Source of the DNA: Streptomyces sp. XY006
GTDB lineage: Bacteria; Actinomycetota; Actinomycetes; Streptomycetales; Streptomycetaceae
Length of the DNA stretch: 64,000 nucleotides
Direction of reading: 5' to 3'
Assembly: GCF_002237655.1 (NCBI RefSeq)
Contig: NZ_NOKT01000003.1
Location: 296,370-360,369 of the forward strand
The notes under the pieces were generated by a model, which searched no databases, had not been told where the DNA came from, and was given only the letters and a program-made list of their open reading frames with translations. Below, piece after piece: positions 36,459-45,348 of this stretch (its first letter is position 1; each line of letters opens with the position of its first letter). The position numbers and the translations under genes were made by a program.

Positions 36459-39116
36459 ATGGATCTTCGACTGCCCGGACTGAACGGGCTGCTTCGGAGG
36501 CCCCGGCGGCTCCTCGCCGCCGGGGCCGCCGTCGTCGTGCTCGCGGGCGCGGGGACATGGACGGCCGTCGCCGGCGACGAAGCGCCCCCGGTGCACCGCA
36601 CGGACCGGCTCCTGGACACCGTGGACGGCGTGCGCGTCGACACCTCCTTCTTCACCTCCGGCGGCGACGGACGGCGCCCCGCCGTCCTGCTCGGGCACGG
36701 CTTCGGCGGCAGCAAGAAGGACGTCCGGCAGCAGGCCGAGGACCTCGCCCGGGACGGCTACGCGGTCCTGACCTGGTCCGCCCGCGGCTTCGGCGGGTCG
36801 ACCGGGAAGATCGGCCTGAACGACCCCGAGGGCGAGGTCGCCGACGTCTCGAAGCTCCTCGACTGGCTCGCGACACAGCCCCAGGTCGAGCTCGACAAGA
36901 AGGGCGACCCGCGCGTCGGCATGGCCGGCGCCTCCTACGGCGGTGCCATCGCCCTGCTCGCCGCCGGCCACGACCAGCGCGTGGACGCGACAGCCCCGGC
37001 CATCACGTACTGGAACCTCGCCGACGCCCTCTTCCCGAACGGCGTGTTCAAGAAGCTGTGGGCGGGCATCTTCGTCAACTCCGGCGGCGGCTGCGAGAAG
37101 TTCGAACCGGCGCTGTGCCGGATGTACGAGCGGGTCGCCGAGTCCGGCACGCCCGACGCCGAGGCGCGCGAGACGCTTCAGCAGCGCTCGCCGTCCGTCG
37201 TCGGCAAGGACATCAAGGTGCCGACGCTGCTGCTGCAGGGCCAGTCCGACTCGCTCTTCCCGCTCGGCCAGGCCGACCTGGCCGCGAAGGCGATCCGCGC
37301 CAACGGCGCCCCCGTCGACGTCGACTGGATCGCCGGCGGCCATGACGGCGGCGACATGGAGACCGGCCGCGTCCAGGACCGCGTGAAGACCTGGTTCGAC
37401 CGCTACCTGAAGGACGACAAGGGCGTCGACACCGGCCCCGCCTTCCGCGTCACCCGCACCCTCGGCACGGGCTCCGGCGACGGCGAACCCCGCCTGGCCG
37501 GCGTCACCGCGGACCGCTACCCGGGCCTGGAGAGCAAGCCGACCTCCGTCGCCCTGACCGGCCGCGAGCAGAGCTTCGCCAACCCGCCCGGCGCCAGCCC
37601 GCCCGGCGTCTCCGCCCTGCCCGGCCTCGGCGGTGCCGGCGGCCTCAGTCAGCTCTCCTCGCTCGGCATCGGCGTCTCCCTCGACTTCCCCGGCCAGTTC
37701 GCCGCGTTCGAGTCGGCGCCGCAGCGCGAGGACCTCCAGATCACCGGCTCGCCCACCGCGACCGTCCACGTGAAGTCCACCAGCGACGACGCCGTGCTCT
37801 TCGCCAAGCTCTACGACGTCGGACCCGGCGGCGCCGCCCAGCAGGTGCTGCCCTCCCAGCTCGTCACGCCCGTCCGGGTCGAGGACGCCGAGGCCGGCCA
37901 GGACGTCCGCATCACCCTCCCGGCCATCGACCACGAGATCGACGACGGCCACCGTCTGCGCCTGGTCCTCGCCTCCACGGACCTCGGCTACGCCTCCCCG
38001 GCCGCCCCGGCGACCTACACCGTCTCTCTCAAGGGCGACCTGAAGGTGCCCTCCGCCCTCGGGCAGCGCGAGAGCCAGGACGCACTGCCGGCGTGGGTGT
38101 GGTGGCTGCCCCTGGCCGGTGCCGTGATCGCCCTGGCCCTGATCGTCACGGGACGCCGCCGCACGGCCGCCCCCGCCCCGCCGGAGCAGGCACTGGCCGA
38201 GGTCCCCCTCCAGATCACCGGCCTGACCAAGCGCTACGCCAAGGCGTCGGACCGGTACGCGGTCAAGGACCTCTCCTTCCGCGTCGAGAAGGGCCAGGTG
38301 CTCGGCCTGCTCGGCCCCAACGGCGCCGGCAAGACGACCACCCTGCGCATGCTCATGGGCCTCATCAGGCCCGACGGCGGCGAGATCCGCGTCTTCGGCC
38401 ACGCCATCGCGCCGGGCGCCCCGGTGCTCTCCCGGGTCGGCGCCTTCGTCGAGGGCGCGGGCTTCCTGCCGCACCTGTCCGGCCGCGAGAACCTGGAGCT
38501 GTACTGGCGCGCCACCGGCCGCCCCGCCGAGGACGCGCACCTGGAGGAGGCCCTGGAGATCGCGGGCCTGGGCGACGCCCTCGCCCGGGCCGTGCGCACC
38601 TACTCGCAGGGCATGCGCCAGCGCCTCGCCATCGCCCAGGCCATGCTCGGCCTGCCCGACCTGCTCATCCTGGACGAGCCGACCAACGGCCTCGACCCGC
38701 CCCAGATCCGCGAGATGCGCGAGGTGATGATCCGCTACGCCGCCGCCGGCCGCACGGTCATCGTCTCCAGCCATCTCCTCGCCGAGGTGGAGCAGACCTG
38801 CACCCACCTGGTCGTGATGGACCACGGACAGCTCGTCCAGGCGGGCCCGGTCGCGGAGATCGTCGGCTCGGGCGACACGCTCCTGGTGGGCACGGCCACG
38901 CCCGTGGACGAGCCCGTCCTGGAGAAGGTCGCCGCCCTGCCCGGCGTCGCCTCGGCCGTGAGCGTCGACGAGGGCCTGCTGGTCCGGCTCGACGCCGACG
39001 GCACCCCGCAGCGCCTGGTCGCCGACCTCGTACGGCTGGACGTCGCGGTCACGTCGGTCGGCCCGCACCGCCGCCTGGAGGACGCCTTCCTCACCCTGAT
39101 CGGAGCCGAAGCATGA
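36459..39116 (+). CDS. Membrane-tethered S15/CocE-type hydrolase fused to an ABC ATPase
   Basis: An 885-residue fusion. A membrane helix (about 18-38) is followed by an alpha/beta hydrolase with triad Ser159 (GASYGG), Asp264 (QGQSDSLFP) and His295 (GGHDGG), then a PepX_C-like jelly-roll (about 340-530). A second helix (about 543-567) leads to an ABC ATPase with Walker A GPNGAGKT (619-626), signature YSQGMRQ and Walker B LLILDEPTNGLD. This topology puts the hydrolase outside and the ATPase inside. ATG 36459. The permease follows with a 4-base overlap. It may export a peptide or ester and process it. Confidence 0.93.
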   Translation: MDLRLPGLNGLLRRPRRLLAAGAAVVVLAGAGTWTAVAGDEAPPVHRTDRLLDTVDGVRVDTSFFTSGGDGRRPAVLLGHGFGGSKKDVRQQAEDLARDGYAVLTWSARGFGGSTGKIGLNDPEGEVADVSKLLDWLATQPQVELDKKGDPRVGMAGASYGGAIALLAAGHDQRVDATAPAITYWNLADALFPNGVFKKLWAGIFVNSGGGCEKFEPALCRMYERVAESGTPDAEARETLQQRSPSVVGKDIKVPTLLLQGQSDSLFPLGQADLAAKAIRANGAPVDVDWIAGGHDGGDMETGRVQDRVKTWFDRYLKDDKGVDTGPAFRVTRTLGTGSGDGEPRLAGVTADRYPGLESKPTSVALTGREQSFANPPGASPPGVSALPGLGGAGGLSQLSSLGIGVSLDFPGQFAAFESAPQREDLQITGSPTATVHVKSTSDDAVLFAKLYDVGPGGAAQQVLPSQLVTPVRVEDAEAGQDVRITLPAIDHEIDDGHRLRLVLASTDLGYASPAAPATYTVSLKGDLKVPSALGQRESQDALPAWVWWLPLAGAVIALALIVTGRRRTAAPAPPEQALAEVPLQITGLTKRYAKASDRYAVKDLSFRVEKGQVLGLLGPNGAGKTTTLRMLMGLIRPDGGEIRVFGHAIAPGAPVLSRVGAFVEGAGFLPHLSGRENLELYWRATGRPAEDAHLEEALEIAGLGDALARAVRTYSQGMRQRLAIAQAMLGLPDLLILDEPTNGLDPPQIREMREVMIRYAAAGRTVIVSSHLLAEVEQTCTHLVVMDHGQLVQAGPVAEIVGSGDTLLVGTATPVDEPVLEKVAALPGVASAVSVDEGLLVRLDADGTPQRLVADLVRLDVAVTSVGPHRRLEDAFLTLIGAEA

Positions 39117-39979
39117 GCACGCTCGCCGAGCCGCCCGCCGAGGTCGCCGACGGCTACCGCGCGGGCCGCACCCTGCCCTTCCGCGTCGAGCTGGTCCGGC
39201 AGCTGAAGCGGCGCCGCACGATGGTCATGGGCGGCGTCCTGTTCGCCCTGCCGGTCATCCTGCTCATCGCCTTCCAGGTCGGCGGCGACCCGGGCGGCGG
39301 CAACAACCGCGTCAACCTCATGGACACGGCGACCGCGTCCGGGGCGAACTTCGCCGCGGTCAACCTCTTCTCCGCCGCCGGCTTCCTGCTCGTCATCCCC
39401 GTCGCCCTGTTCTGCGGCGACACGGTCGCCTCGGAGGCTAGCTGGTCCTCCCTGCGCTATCTGCTCGCGGCCCCCGTGCCACGGGCCCGGCTGCTGTGGT
39501 CCAAGCTCGCCGTCGGACTCACCCTGAGCTTCGCGGCGATGGTCCTGCTCCCGGTCGTCGCCCTCGCCGTCGGCACGGCCGCCTACGGCTGGGGCCCGCT
39601 CGAAATGCCCACCGGCGGCAGCCTGTCCACCGGCACGGCGGCCCAGCGCATCCTGATCGTCGTCGCGTACATCATGGTGTCCCAACTGGTCACCGCTGCC
39701 CTCGCGTTCTGGCTGTCCACCCGCACGGACGCCCCGCTCGGCGCGGTCGGCGGCGCGGTGTTCCTCACCATCATCGGCAGCGTCCTGGACGAGGTGACGG
39801 CCCTCGGCGACTGGCGCGACTTCCTGCCCGCGCACTGGCAGTACGCCTGGCTCGACGCCGTCCGGCCCCAGCTGGAGTGGTCGGACATGATCCAGGGCGC
39901 CTCCATCTCCGTGACGTACGCGCTGGTGCTGTTCGCCCTGGCCTTCCGCGGTTTCGCCCGCAAGGACGTCGTCTCCTAG
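39113..39979 (+). CDS. ABC-2 type transporter permease
   Basis: A 288-residue permease with six hydrophobic segments, starting after a cytoplasmic N-terminus (VELVRQLKRRRTMVMGGVLF). The block GDTVASEASWSSLRYLLAAPVPRARLLWSK is the conserved ABC-2 element after helix 2. Its ATG overlaps the stop of the hydrolase-ATPase gene by 4 bases (ATGA), so the two form one exporter: two permeases plus two tethered ATPase-hydrolase chains. Confidence 0.93.
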   Translation: MSTLAEPPAEVADGYRAGRTLPFRVELVRQLKRRRTMVMGGVLFALPVILLIAFQVGGDPGGGNNRVNLMDTATASGANFAAVNLFSAAGFLLVIPVALFCGDTVASEASWSSLRYLLAAPVPRARLLWSKLAVGLTLSFAAMVLLPVVALAVGTAAYGWGPLEMPTGGSLSTGTAAQRILIVVAYIMVSQLVTAALAFWLSTRTDAPLGAVGGAVFLTIIGSVLDEVTALGDWRDFLPAHWQYAWLDAVRPQLEWSDMIQGASISVTYALVLFALAFRGFARKDVVS

Positions 39980-40128
39980 GTCAACGGAGGATCACCCACC
40001 GGTCTCGACAGGACGCCTCCGTGGCCGCTTCGAGACGCTTCCGCAACGCCCCGTGCCGCACGTTCCGGCCCTCTGCCCCGTCACAGTCACAAGAAGCCGA
40101 CGCCGACGGATAGCAGGGGGTACGGACG

Positions 40129-41628
40129 ATGGAGCGGTTCCGCACACGAACAGCGCTGCTCGCGCTCACGGCGGCGAGCGGCCTGCTGCTCACGGCGTGC
40201 AGCGGGGGCGCCGACACCGGCGACGGCAGCAAGGCGGCCGACCGTCCCGACTACAGCGCCGGCCAGCCCGCCCCCGCCGAGGGCCAGGACACCGACGAAC
40301 GCCATGACCACCGAGAGGACCCCGGCCACCTCTCCACCTTCGCCCTCGACGTCGACACCGCCTCCTACGACTACGCCCGCCGCACCCTCGCCGACGGCCG
40401 GCTGCCCGACCCCTCGACGGTCCGCCCCGAGGAGTTCGTCAACAGCTTCCGCCAGGACTACCCACGCCCCGACGGCGACGGCTTCTCGGTCACCGTCGAC
40501 GGCGCCCGCACCGACGACGAGGACTGGTCCCTGGTCCGCGTCGGGCTCGCCACCCGCACCGCCGAGCGCTCTGGCGAACGCCCGCCCGCCGCCCTCACGT
40601 TCGTCCTCGACGTCTCCGGCTCCATGGCCGAACCCGGCCGCCTGGACCTCGCCAAGAAGTCCCTGTCGGTGATGACGGACCGGCTGCGCGACGGCGACTC
40701 GGTCGCGCTGGTCACCTTCAGCGACGAGGCCGAGACCGTCCTGCCCATGACCCGCCTGGACGGCAACCGCGACGAGATCCAGGACACCGTCGACGACCTG
40801 GAGGTGCAGGACTCCACCAACCTCGGCGCCGGCGTCGAGACCGGCTACGAGACGGCCGTCGAGGGCCTGCGCGAGGGAGCCACCAACCGGGTCGTGCTGG
40901 TCTCCGACGCCCTCGCCAACACCGGCGACACCGACGCCGGCACGATCCTGGAGAAGATCGCCGGCGAACGCCGCGAGCACGGCATCACCCTCTTCGGCGT
41001 GGGCGTCGGCAGCGACTACGGCGACGCCCTCATGGAACGCCTCGCCGACCGGGGCGACGGCCACACCGTCTACGTGTCCGGCGAGGACGAGGCCCGCAAG
41101 GTCTTCTGCGAGCAACTCCCGCGCCACGTCGACCTCACCGCCCGCGACGCCAAGGCCCAGGTCGCCTTCGACCCGGAGACGGTCGAGGAGTTCCGGCTGA
41201 TCGGCTACGACAACCGCCGGGTCGCCGACGAGGACTTCCGCGACGACCGCGTCGACGGCGGCGAGGTCGGCCCCGGCCACACCGTCACCGCCCTGTACGC
41301 CGTACGCACCGCGCCCGGCGCCGAGGGCCACCTCGCCACCGCCACCGTCCGCTGGCTCGACCCCGCCACCCGCGCCCCGCACGAGGAGACCGGCGACCTG
41401 GAGGCCGACGCCCTCGACGCGTCGGTCTGGAGCGCGGGCCGGGGCCTGCGGACGACCGCCACGGCGGCCTACTTCGCCGACGCCCTCGGCCCCGACGGGC
41501 CCTCGGTGCCGGGCGCCCCGCGGCTCGGCGAACTCGCCGGGCACGCCGACGACCTGGCGGAGGACACGGCGGACGAGGAGCTGCGCCGGCTCGCCGAGGC
41601 GATCGACACCGCACGCCGCCTGACCTGA
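40129..41628 (+). CDS. VWA-domain lipoprotein (YfbK-like)
   Basis: A 499-residue exported lipoprotein. The signal peptide ends in the lipobox LLTAC with Cys24. A VWA N-terminal domain (STFALDVDTASYDYARRTL) is followed by the VWA domain with MIDAS motif DVSGS at 161-165, and a DUF3520-like C-terminal region. It is expected on the outer membrane face as a metal-dependent adhesive or scaffold. ATG 40129; it is a separate gene 149 bases after the ABC permease. Confidence 0.92.
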   Translation: MERFRTRTALLALTAASGLLLTACSGGADTGDGSKAADRPDYSAGQPAPAEGQDTDERHDHREDPGHLSTFALDVDTASYDYARRTLADGRLPDPSTVRPEEFVNSFRQDYPRPDGDGFSVTVDGARTDDEDWSLVRVGLATRTAERSGERPPAALTFVLDVSGSMAEPGRLDLAKKSLSVMTDRLRDGDSVALVTFSDEAETVLPMTRLDGNRDEIQDTVDDLEVQDSTNLGAGVETGYETAVEGLREGATNRVVLVSDALANTGDTDAGTILEKIAGERREHGITLFGVGVGSDYGDALMERLADRGDGHTVYVSGEDEARKVFCEQLPRHVDLTARDAKAQVAFDPETVEEFRLIGYDNRRVADEDFRDDRVDGGEVGPGHTVTALYAVRTAPGAEGHLATATVRWLDPATRAPHEETGDLEADALDASVWSAGRGLRTTATAAYFADALGPDGPSVPGAPRLGELAGHADDLAEDTADEELRRLAEAIDTARRLT

Positions 41629-41653
41629 CCGCCGCCTGACCTGACCCCGGCCA

Positions 41654-41696
41654 TTGACCTATCCTTACGCATGAGTAAGTTGACTCCTGAGTAAGT
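41654..41696 (+). promoter_or_regulatory. Promoter/operator region of the acyl-CoA ligase
   Basis: TTGACC (41654-41659) and TAAGTT (41676-41681), 16 bases apart, can serve as -35 and -10. Overlapping them are CTTAC/GTAAG (41664-41668, 41675-41679) and two direct TGAGTAAGT repeats (41672-41680, 41688-41696). The pattern resembles a TetR-type operator of fatty-acid genes, but no regulator is nearby. Confidence 0.5.
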
Positions 41697-41739
41697 AAGT
41701 ACGGCAGCACGTCAGCCTCATCCGCGACCGGGAGCCGTC

Positions 41740-43665
41740 ATGGGCGTACGCAAGGATCTGAAACGGGCGAAGCAGCGCACCGACCTGGCGCTCCGCACGA
41801 GGGCCGAGACCGTCAGGGACGAGCGGGGCGTTGTCCGCGAGGCCCGTGTGGCACCCCTCGCGCAGCGCCCGACGACCGGCAGCATCGCCGACATCCCGTA
41901 CACCAACGCGGCCGAGGCCCCCGACGCCGTGGTCCTGCGCCGCGAGCGGCACGGCAGCTGGCAGCCCGTCACGGCGGCGGACTTCGCCCGGGAGGTCACC
42001 GCCGTGGCCAAGGGCCTGATCGCGGCCGGCCTCGAACCGGGCGGGCGCGTCGCGGTGATGTCCCGCACCCGCTACGAGTGGACGGTCCTGGACTTCGCGA
42101 TCTGGTCCGCCGGCGGCCAGACCGTGCCCGTCTACGCCACCTCCTCGGCCGAGCAGGTGGAGTGGATCGTCCGCGACTCGGGCGCCCGCCACGTCGTCAC
42201 CGAGACCGCCGCGAACGCCGGCACGGTCCTGACCGGCACGGCCGCCCACTCCGAGCCCCCGCGCGTCTGGCAACTCGACGACGGCGCGCTCGACGACCTC
42301 ACCGCCCTCGGCCGGGACGTGGCCGACGAGGAGGTCACCAAGCGCCGCACCGCCCTGACCCCCGGCACGACCGCGACCCTCTGCTACACCTCCGGCACCA
42401 CCGGCCGCCCCAAGGGCTGCGTCCTGACCCACGCCAACCTGCACGCCGAGGCCGCCAACACCGTCGAGTTGCTGCACCCCATGTTCAAGGAGGTCACCGG
42501 CGAGACCGCCTCCACGCTCCTCTTCCTGCCGCTCGCACACATCCTGGGCCGCACCCTGCAGATCGCCTGCCTGATGGGCCGCATCGAGGTCGGCCACTGC
42601 CCCAGCATCAAACCCGACGAACTGCGCCCGGCCCTGCGCGCCTTCCGCCCGACGTTCCTGGTCGGCGTCCCCTACCTCTTCGAGAAGATCCACGACACCG
42701 GCCGCGCCACCGCCGAGAAGCTCGGCCGCGGCTCCTCCTTCGACCGCGCCCACCGCATCGCCGTCCGCTTTGGCCAGGCCCACATGAACGAGTTCCTGGG
42801 CCGCGGCAAGGGACCCGGCCCGGGCCTGCGCGCCGCCCACGCCCTGTACGACCTGCTGGTCTACCGCCGCATCCGCAAGGAGCTCGGCGGCCGCCTGCGC
42901 TACGCCATCAGCGGCGGCAGCCCCCTGGACCGCGAGCTCAACCTCTTCTTCTACGCGGCCGGCATCCTCGTCTACGAGGGCTACGGCCTCACCGAGACGA
43001 CCGCGGCGGCCACCATCGTCCCGCCCCTGGCCCCCCGTCCCGGCACGGTCGGCCTGCCCGTCCCCGGCACCGCCGTGCGCATCGCCGACGACGGCGAGGT
43101 CCTCGTCAAGGGCGGCATCGTCTTCACCGCGTACTGGAACAACCCGGCCGCGACCGGGGAGGTCCTGGACGACGGCTGGTTCGCCACCGGCGACCTCGGC
43201 TCCCTCGACGAGGACGGCTACCTCACCATCACCGGCCGCAAGAAGGACATCCTCGTCACCACCGGCGGCAAGAACGTCTCCCCGGCCGTCCTGGAGGACC
43301 GCCTGCGCAGCCGCCCGCCCGTCGGCCAGTGCCTCGTCGTCGGCGACAACCGCCCCTACGTCGCCGCTCTGATCACCCTCGACCCCGACGCCCTCGCCCA
43401 CTGGCTCGCGGTGCGCAAACGGCCCGCCGACACCCCGTTGTCCGAACTCGTCCACGACGAAGACCTGCGCGCCGACGTCCAGAAGGCCGTGGACCACGCC
43501 AACGAGGCCGTCTCACGCGCCGAGTCGATCCGCGCCTTCGCCCTGGTCGAAGGGGACTTCACCGAGGAGAACGGACTGCTCACCCCGTCCCTGAAGGTCA
43601 AACGGCAGGCGGCGACGGCCGCGTACGCGGAGCGGATCGAGGCCCTGTACGCGGGCCGGGCCTGA
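41740..43665 (+). CDS. Long-chain fatty-acid-CoA ligase (AMP-binding)
   Basis: A 641-residue adenylate-forming enzyme of the FadD15 type. The phosphate loop is CYTSGTTGRPKG, the aromatic/adenine motif YEGYGLTETTAA, the hinge TGDLG and the C-terminal lysine region GRKKDILVTTGGKNVSP. It activates fatty acids with ATP and CoA. ATG 41740 follows GGGAG. A single gene with its own operator-like region; it ends at the bidirectional terminator shared with rdlA. Confidence 0.93.
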   Translation: MGVRKDLKRAKQRTDLALRTRAETVRDERGVVREARVAPLAQRPTTGSIADIPYTNAAEAPDAVVLRRERHGSWQPVTAADFAREVTAVAKGLIAAGLEPGGRVAVMSRTRYEWTVLDFAIWSAGGQTVPVYATSSAEQVEWIVRDSGARHVVTETAANAGTVLTGTAAHSEPPRVWQLDDGALDDLTALGRDVADEEVTKRRTALTPGTTATLCYTSGTTGRPKGCVLTHANLHAEAANTVELLHPMFKEVTGETASTLLFLPLAHILGRTLQIACLMGRIEVGHCPSIKPDELRPALRAFRPTFLVGVPYLFEKIHDTGRATAEKLGRGSSFDRAHRIAVRFGQAHMNEFLGRGKGPGPGLRAAHALYDLLVYRRIRKELGGRLRYAISGGSPLDRELNLFFYAAGILVYEGYGLTETTAAATIVPPLAPRPGTVGLPVPGTAVRIADDGEVLVKGGIVFTAYWNNPAATGEVLDDGWFATGDLGSLDEDGYLTITGRKKDILVTTGGKNVSPAVLEDRLRSRPPVGQCLVVGDNRPYVAALITLDPDALAHWLAVRKRPADTPLSELVHDEDLRADVQKAVDHANEAVSRAESIRAFALVEGDFTEENGLLTPSLKVKRQAATAAYAERIEALYAGRA

Positions 43666-43685
43666 CGCCGCCGGCACAGCAAAAG

Positions 43686-43723
43686 GGGGCGGGCCGCCGA
43701 GCAGTCGCCCGGCGGCCCGCCCC
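43686..43723. terminator. Bidirectional terminator between acyl-CoA ligase and rdlA
   Basis: GGGGCGGGCCGCCG and CGGCGGCCCGCCCC form a perfect 14-base-pair stem with a 10-base loop. AAAA just left of it gives a T-run for the leftward rdlA transcript. Confidence 0.85.
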
Positions 43724-43739
43724 TGTGGCGCGCGTCGCG

Positions 43740-44135
43740 TCAGTCGCCGTTCGCCGACAGGATCGACACGTCCTCCAGCAGGTGCGCCAGCGCACCGTCG
43801 CGCTTGGCGTTGGTGGAGTTCTCCGCACACTGCTGCTGCTGGTGGTCCGACAGGATCGGGATGTCCTGGATCGGGATACCGATGAGCGCGCCGACACCGA
43901 TCGGCAGGTCGTTCACGGCGATGCACGGCTTGTTGAACGAGCCCTGGATCAGGGCCATCTGCGGGCTCATGTTGCCGTACGTGGACGAGTTGCCGAAGCT
44001 CTGCATCGCCCCGTTGCCGTTCACGGCGGACGGTCCGCTGTCGTCGCCGACGGCGAGCGCCTGCGGTGCCGCGGCAGCGGAGGCTCCCATGACGGAAGCG
44101 GCGATCGCCGCGGTGGCAATAACCTTCTTGATCAC
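43740..44135 (-). CDS. rdlA: Rodlin
   Basis: A 131-residue secreted rodlin, part of the rodlet layer on aerial hyphae and spores. A signal peptide (about residues 1-28, ending AAAAPQALA) precedes the mature chain starting [14 protein letters not shown]. Two cysteines are seen in FNKPCIAV and [11 protein letters not shown] 44135 is preceded by AAAGGA. It is divergent from a second rodlin (66-70% identity by eye), the arrangement of S. coelicolor rdlA/rdlB. A BldN-like promoter lies at 44181-44208. Which copy is A or B is arbitrary. Confidence 0.95.
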   Translation of the reverse strand: MIKKVIATAAIAASVMGASAAAAPQALAVGDDSGPSAVNGNGAMQSFGNSSTYGNMSPQMALIQGSFNKPCIAVNDLPIGVGALIGIPIQDIPILSDHQQQQCAENSTNAKRDGALAHLLEDVSILSANGD

Positions 44136-44180
44136 TGACCAGTCCTTTCTGAGGAAACCCCGTCCTCCGGAGCGTTCTGG

Positions 44181-44208
44181 TCAACTGCCTGGGCGGTGCA
44201 TGGTTTCT
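44181..44208 (-). promoter_or_regulatory. BldN-like promoter of the leftward rodlin
   Basis: Read on the - strand: AGAAAC, 16 bases, AGTTGA. This matches the BldN consensus CGTAAC-N16-CGTTGA at 4 of 6 and 5 of 6 positions with exact spacing, about 50 bases before the rdlA start. Confidence 0.55.
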
Positions 44209-44308
44209 CCTCATCACTCTGTCAGCCCATGCGAGGACAGTTTGTGTGTTCTTCTTCCCCGTTGATTATCAGGGATTTGGAGCACTGCGGGCCAACCGGG
44301 TGAACACC

Positions 44309-44336
44309 CGCAACCAATCATCCGGAGCCGGGTTGA
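44309..44336 (+). promoter_or_regulatory. BldN-like promoter of the rightward rodlin
   Basis: CGCAAC, 16 bases, GGTTGA: 5 of 6 and 5 of 6 matches to the BldN consensus CGTAAC-N16-CGTTGA, with exact spacing, 43 bases before the rdlB start. Confidence 0.65.
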
Positions 44337-44379
44337 TGAGGCCGTAGGACATGCGTCGCTACGAGGAAAGGAACGCGAA

Positions 44380-44775
44380 GTGCTCAAGAAGGCAATGGTC
44401 GCCGCGGCGGCCGCCGCCAGTGTCATCGGAATGTCGGTGGCGGCAGCTCCCCAGGCTCTTGCCGTCGGGGACGACTCCGGACCGTCCGTCGCCAACGGCA
44501 ACGGCGCCTCGTCGTCGTTCGGCAACTCGGCGACCAAGGGCGACATGAGCCCTCAGCTCTCGCTGGTGGACGGCACGCTCAACAAGCCCTGTCTCGCCGT
44601 TCAGGACCTCGACGTCGGCGTCGCCGCCCTCATCGGCGTGGTGGTCCAGGACATCCCGATCCTGTCGGACCACGTCCAGCAGCAGTGCGCGGACAACTCC
44701 ACGAACAGCAAGCGCGACGGCGCGCTCAACCACATCCTGGAGGACCTGTCGGTCCTCTCGGCGAACGGCGACTGA
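44380..44775 (+). CDS. rdlB: Rodlin
   Basis: A 131-residue secreted rodlin, the same length as its divergent partner and sharing [25 protein letters not shown] and the C-terminal LSANGD. Signal peptide residues 1-28. GTG 44380 follows GAGGAAAGGAA. Rodlins assemble with chaplins into the rodlet surface film. It has its own BldN-like promoter, and a 9-base-pair GC hairpin (44793-44801, 44820-44828) follows it. Confidence 0.95.
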   Translation: MLKKAMVAAAAAASVIGMSVAAAPQALAVGDDSGPSVANGNGASSSFGNSATKGDMSPQLSLVDGTLNKPCLAVQDLDVGVAALIGVVVQDIPILSDHVQQQCADNSTNSKRDGALNHILEDLSVLSANGD

Positions 44776-45005
44776 CCCGTTTCGTACGCAGCCCGGGCGG
44801 CTCGCCGGATCCACGGCGGGCCGCCCGGCCGTACCCGGGATTTCAGCGGGGGCATTCGAGTGAATTCCCTCGCCCCGTACGTTCCTTAGTTTCTTCGGAT
44901 GTCAATTCCTCGTTTGCAGGCTGCAGGTCATGGTGCGAGCCGTTCCGGCTGTGCTCGCTCGGCTTCGGCCGACAAAGGGGCATGACTGCAGAGAAGGGAA
45001 AGTTC

Positions 45006-45233
45006 ATGAAGAAGAGCGCTGCTGTCGTCGCGGGCGCGATCATGGCCCTGGGGATGGCCACCCCAGCCATCGCGGACGCCGGCGCCCAGGGTGCCGCGGT
45101 CGGTTCTCCGGGTGTCCTCTCCGGCAACGTGATCCAGGTTCCCGTGCACATCCCGATCAACGTGTGCGGCAACACCGTGAACATCATCGCCCTGCTGAAC
45201 CCGGCGTTCGGCAACGAGTGCGAGAACGACTGA
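45006..45233 (+). CDS. Short chaplin (ChpD-like)
   Basis: A 75-residue secreted short chaplin: signal peptide to about Ala23 (MATPAIA), then a single chaplin domain with SPGVLSGNVIQVPVHIPINV, CGNT and NPAFGNECEND. The two conserved cysteines (Cys54, Cys72) form the chaplin disulfide. Chaplins self-assemble into amyloid-like films that let aerial hyphae break the water surface. ATG 45006 follows AAGGGAAA. By position beside the rodlins and a long chaplin it corresponds to chpD of S. coelicolor. A terminator hairpin follows. Confidence 0.92.
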   Translation: MKKSAAVVAGAIMALGMATPAIADAGAQGAAVGSPGVLSGNVIQVPVHIPINVCGNTVNIIALLNPAFGNECEND

Positions 45234-45265
45234 CGCGGTAACACACGCAGCACCGGCTGCGACCT

Positions 45266-45308
45266 GGCCGGCCCCGGGAGGACACCGTTCGCTCCGGGGC
45301 CGGCCTTT
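45266..45308 (+). terminator. Terminator between the short and long chaplin
   Basis: GGCCGGCCCCGG and CCGGGGCCGGCC form a perfect 12-base-pair stem with a 16-base loop followed by TTT. Confidence 0.75.
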
Positions 45309-45348
45309 CCCACTTCTACGAGCACTCCACGAGCAGGAGGCAACGAGA

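Noticed and set aside
34806..39068. A 1420-codon open frame on the - strand across the APC permease and hydrolase-ABC genes
   Set aside because: It is the antisense shadow of strongly supported + strand genes; its translation is Arg/Gly/Asp/Glu-rich low complexity with no domain, and it covers two unrelated genes.
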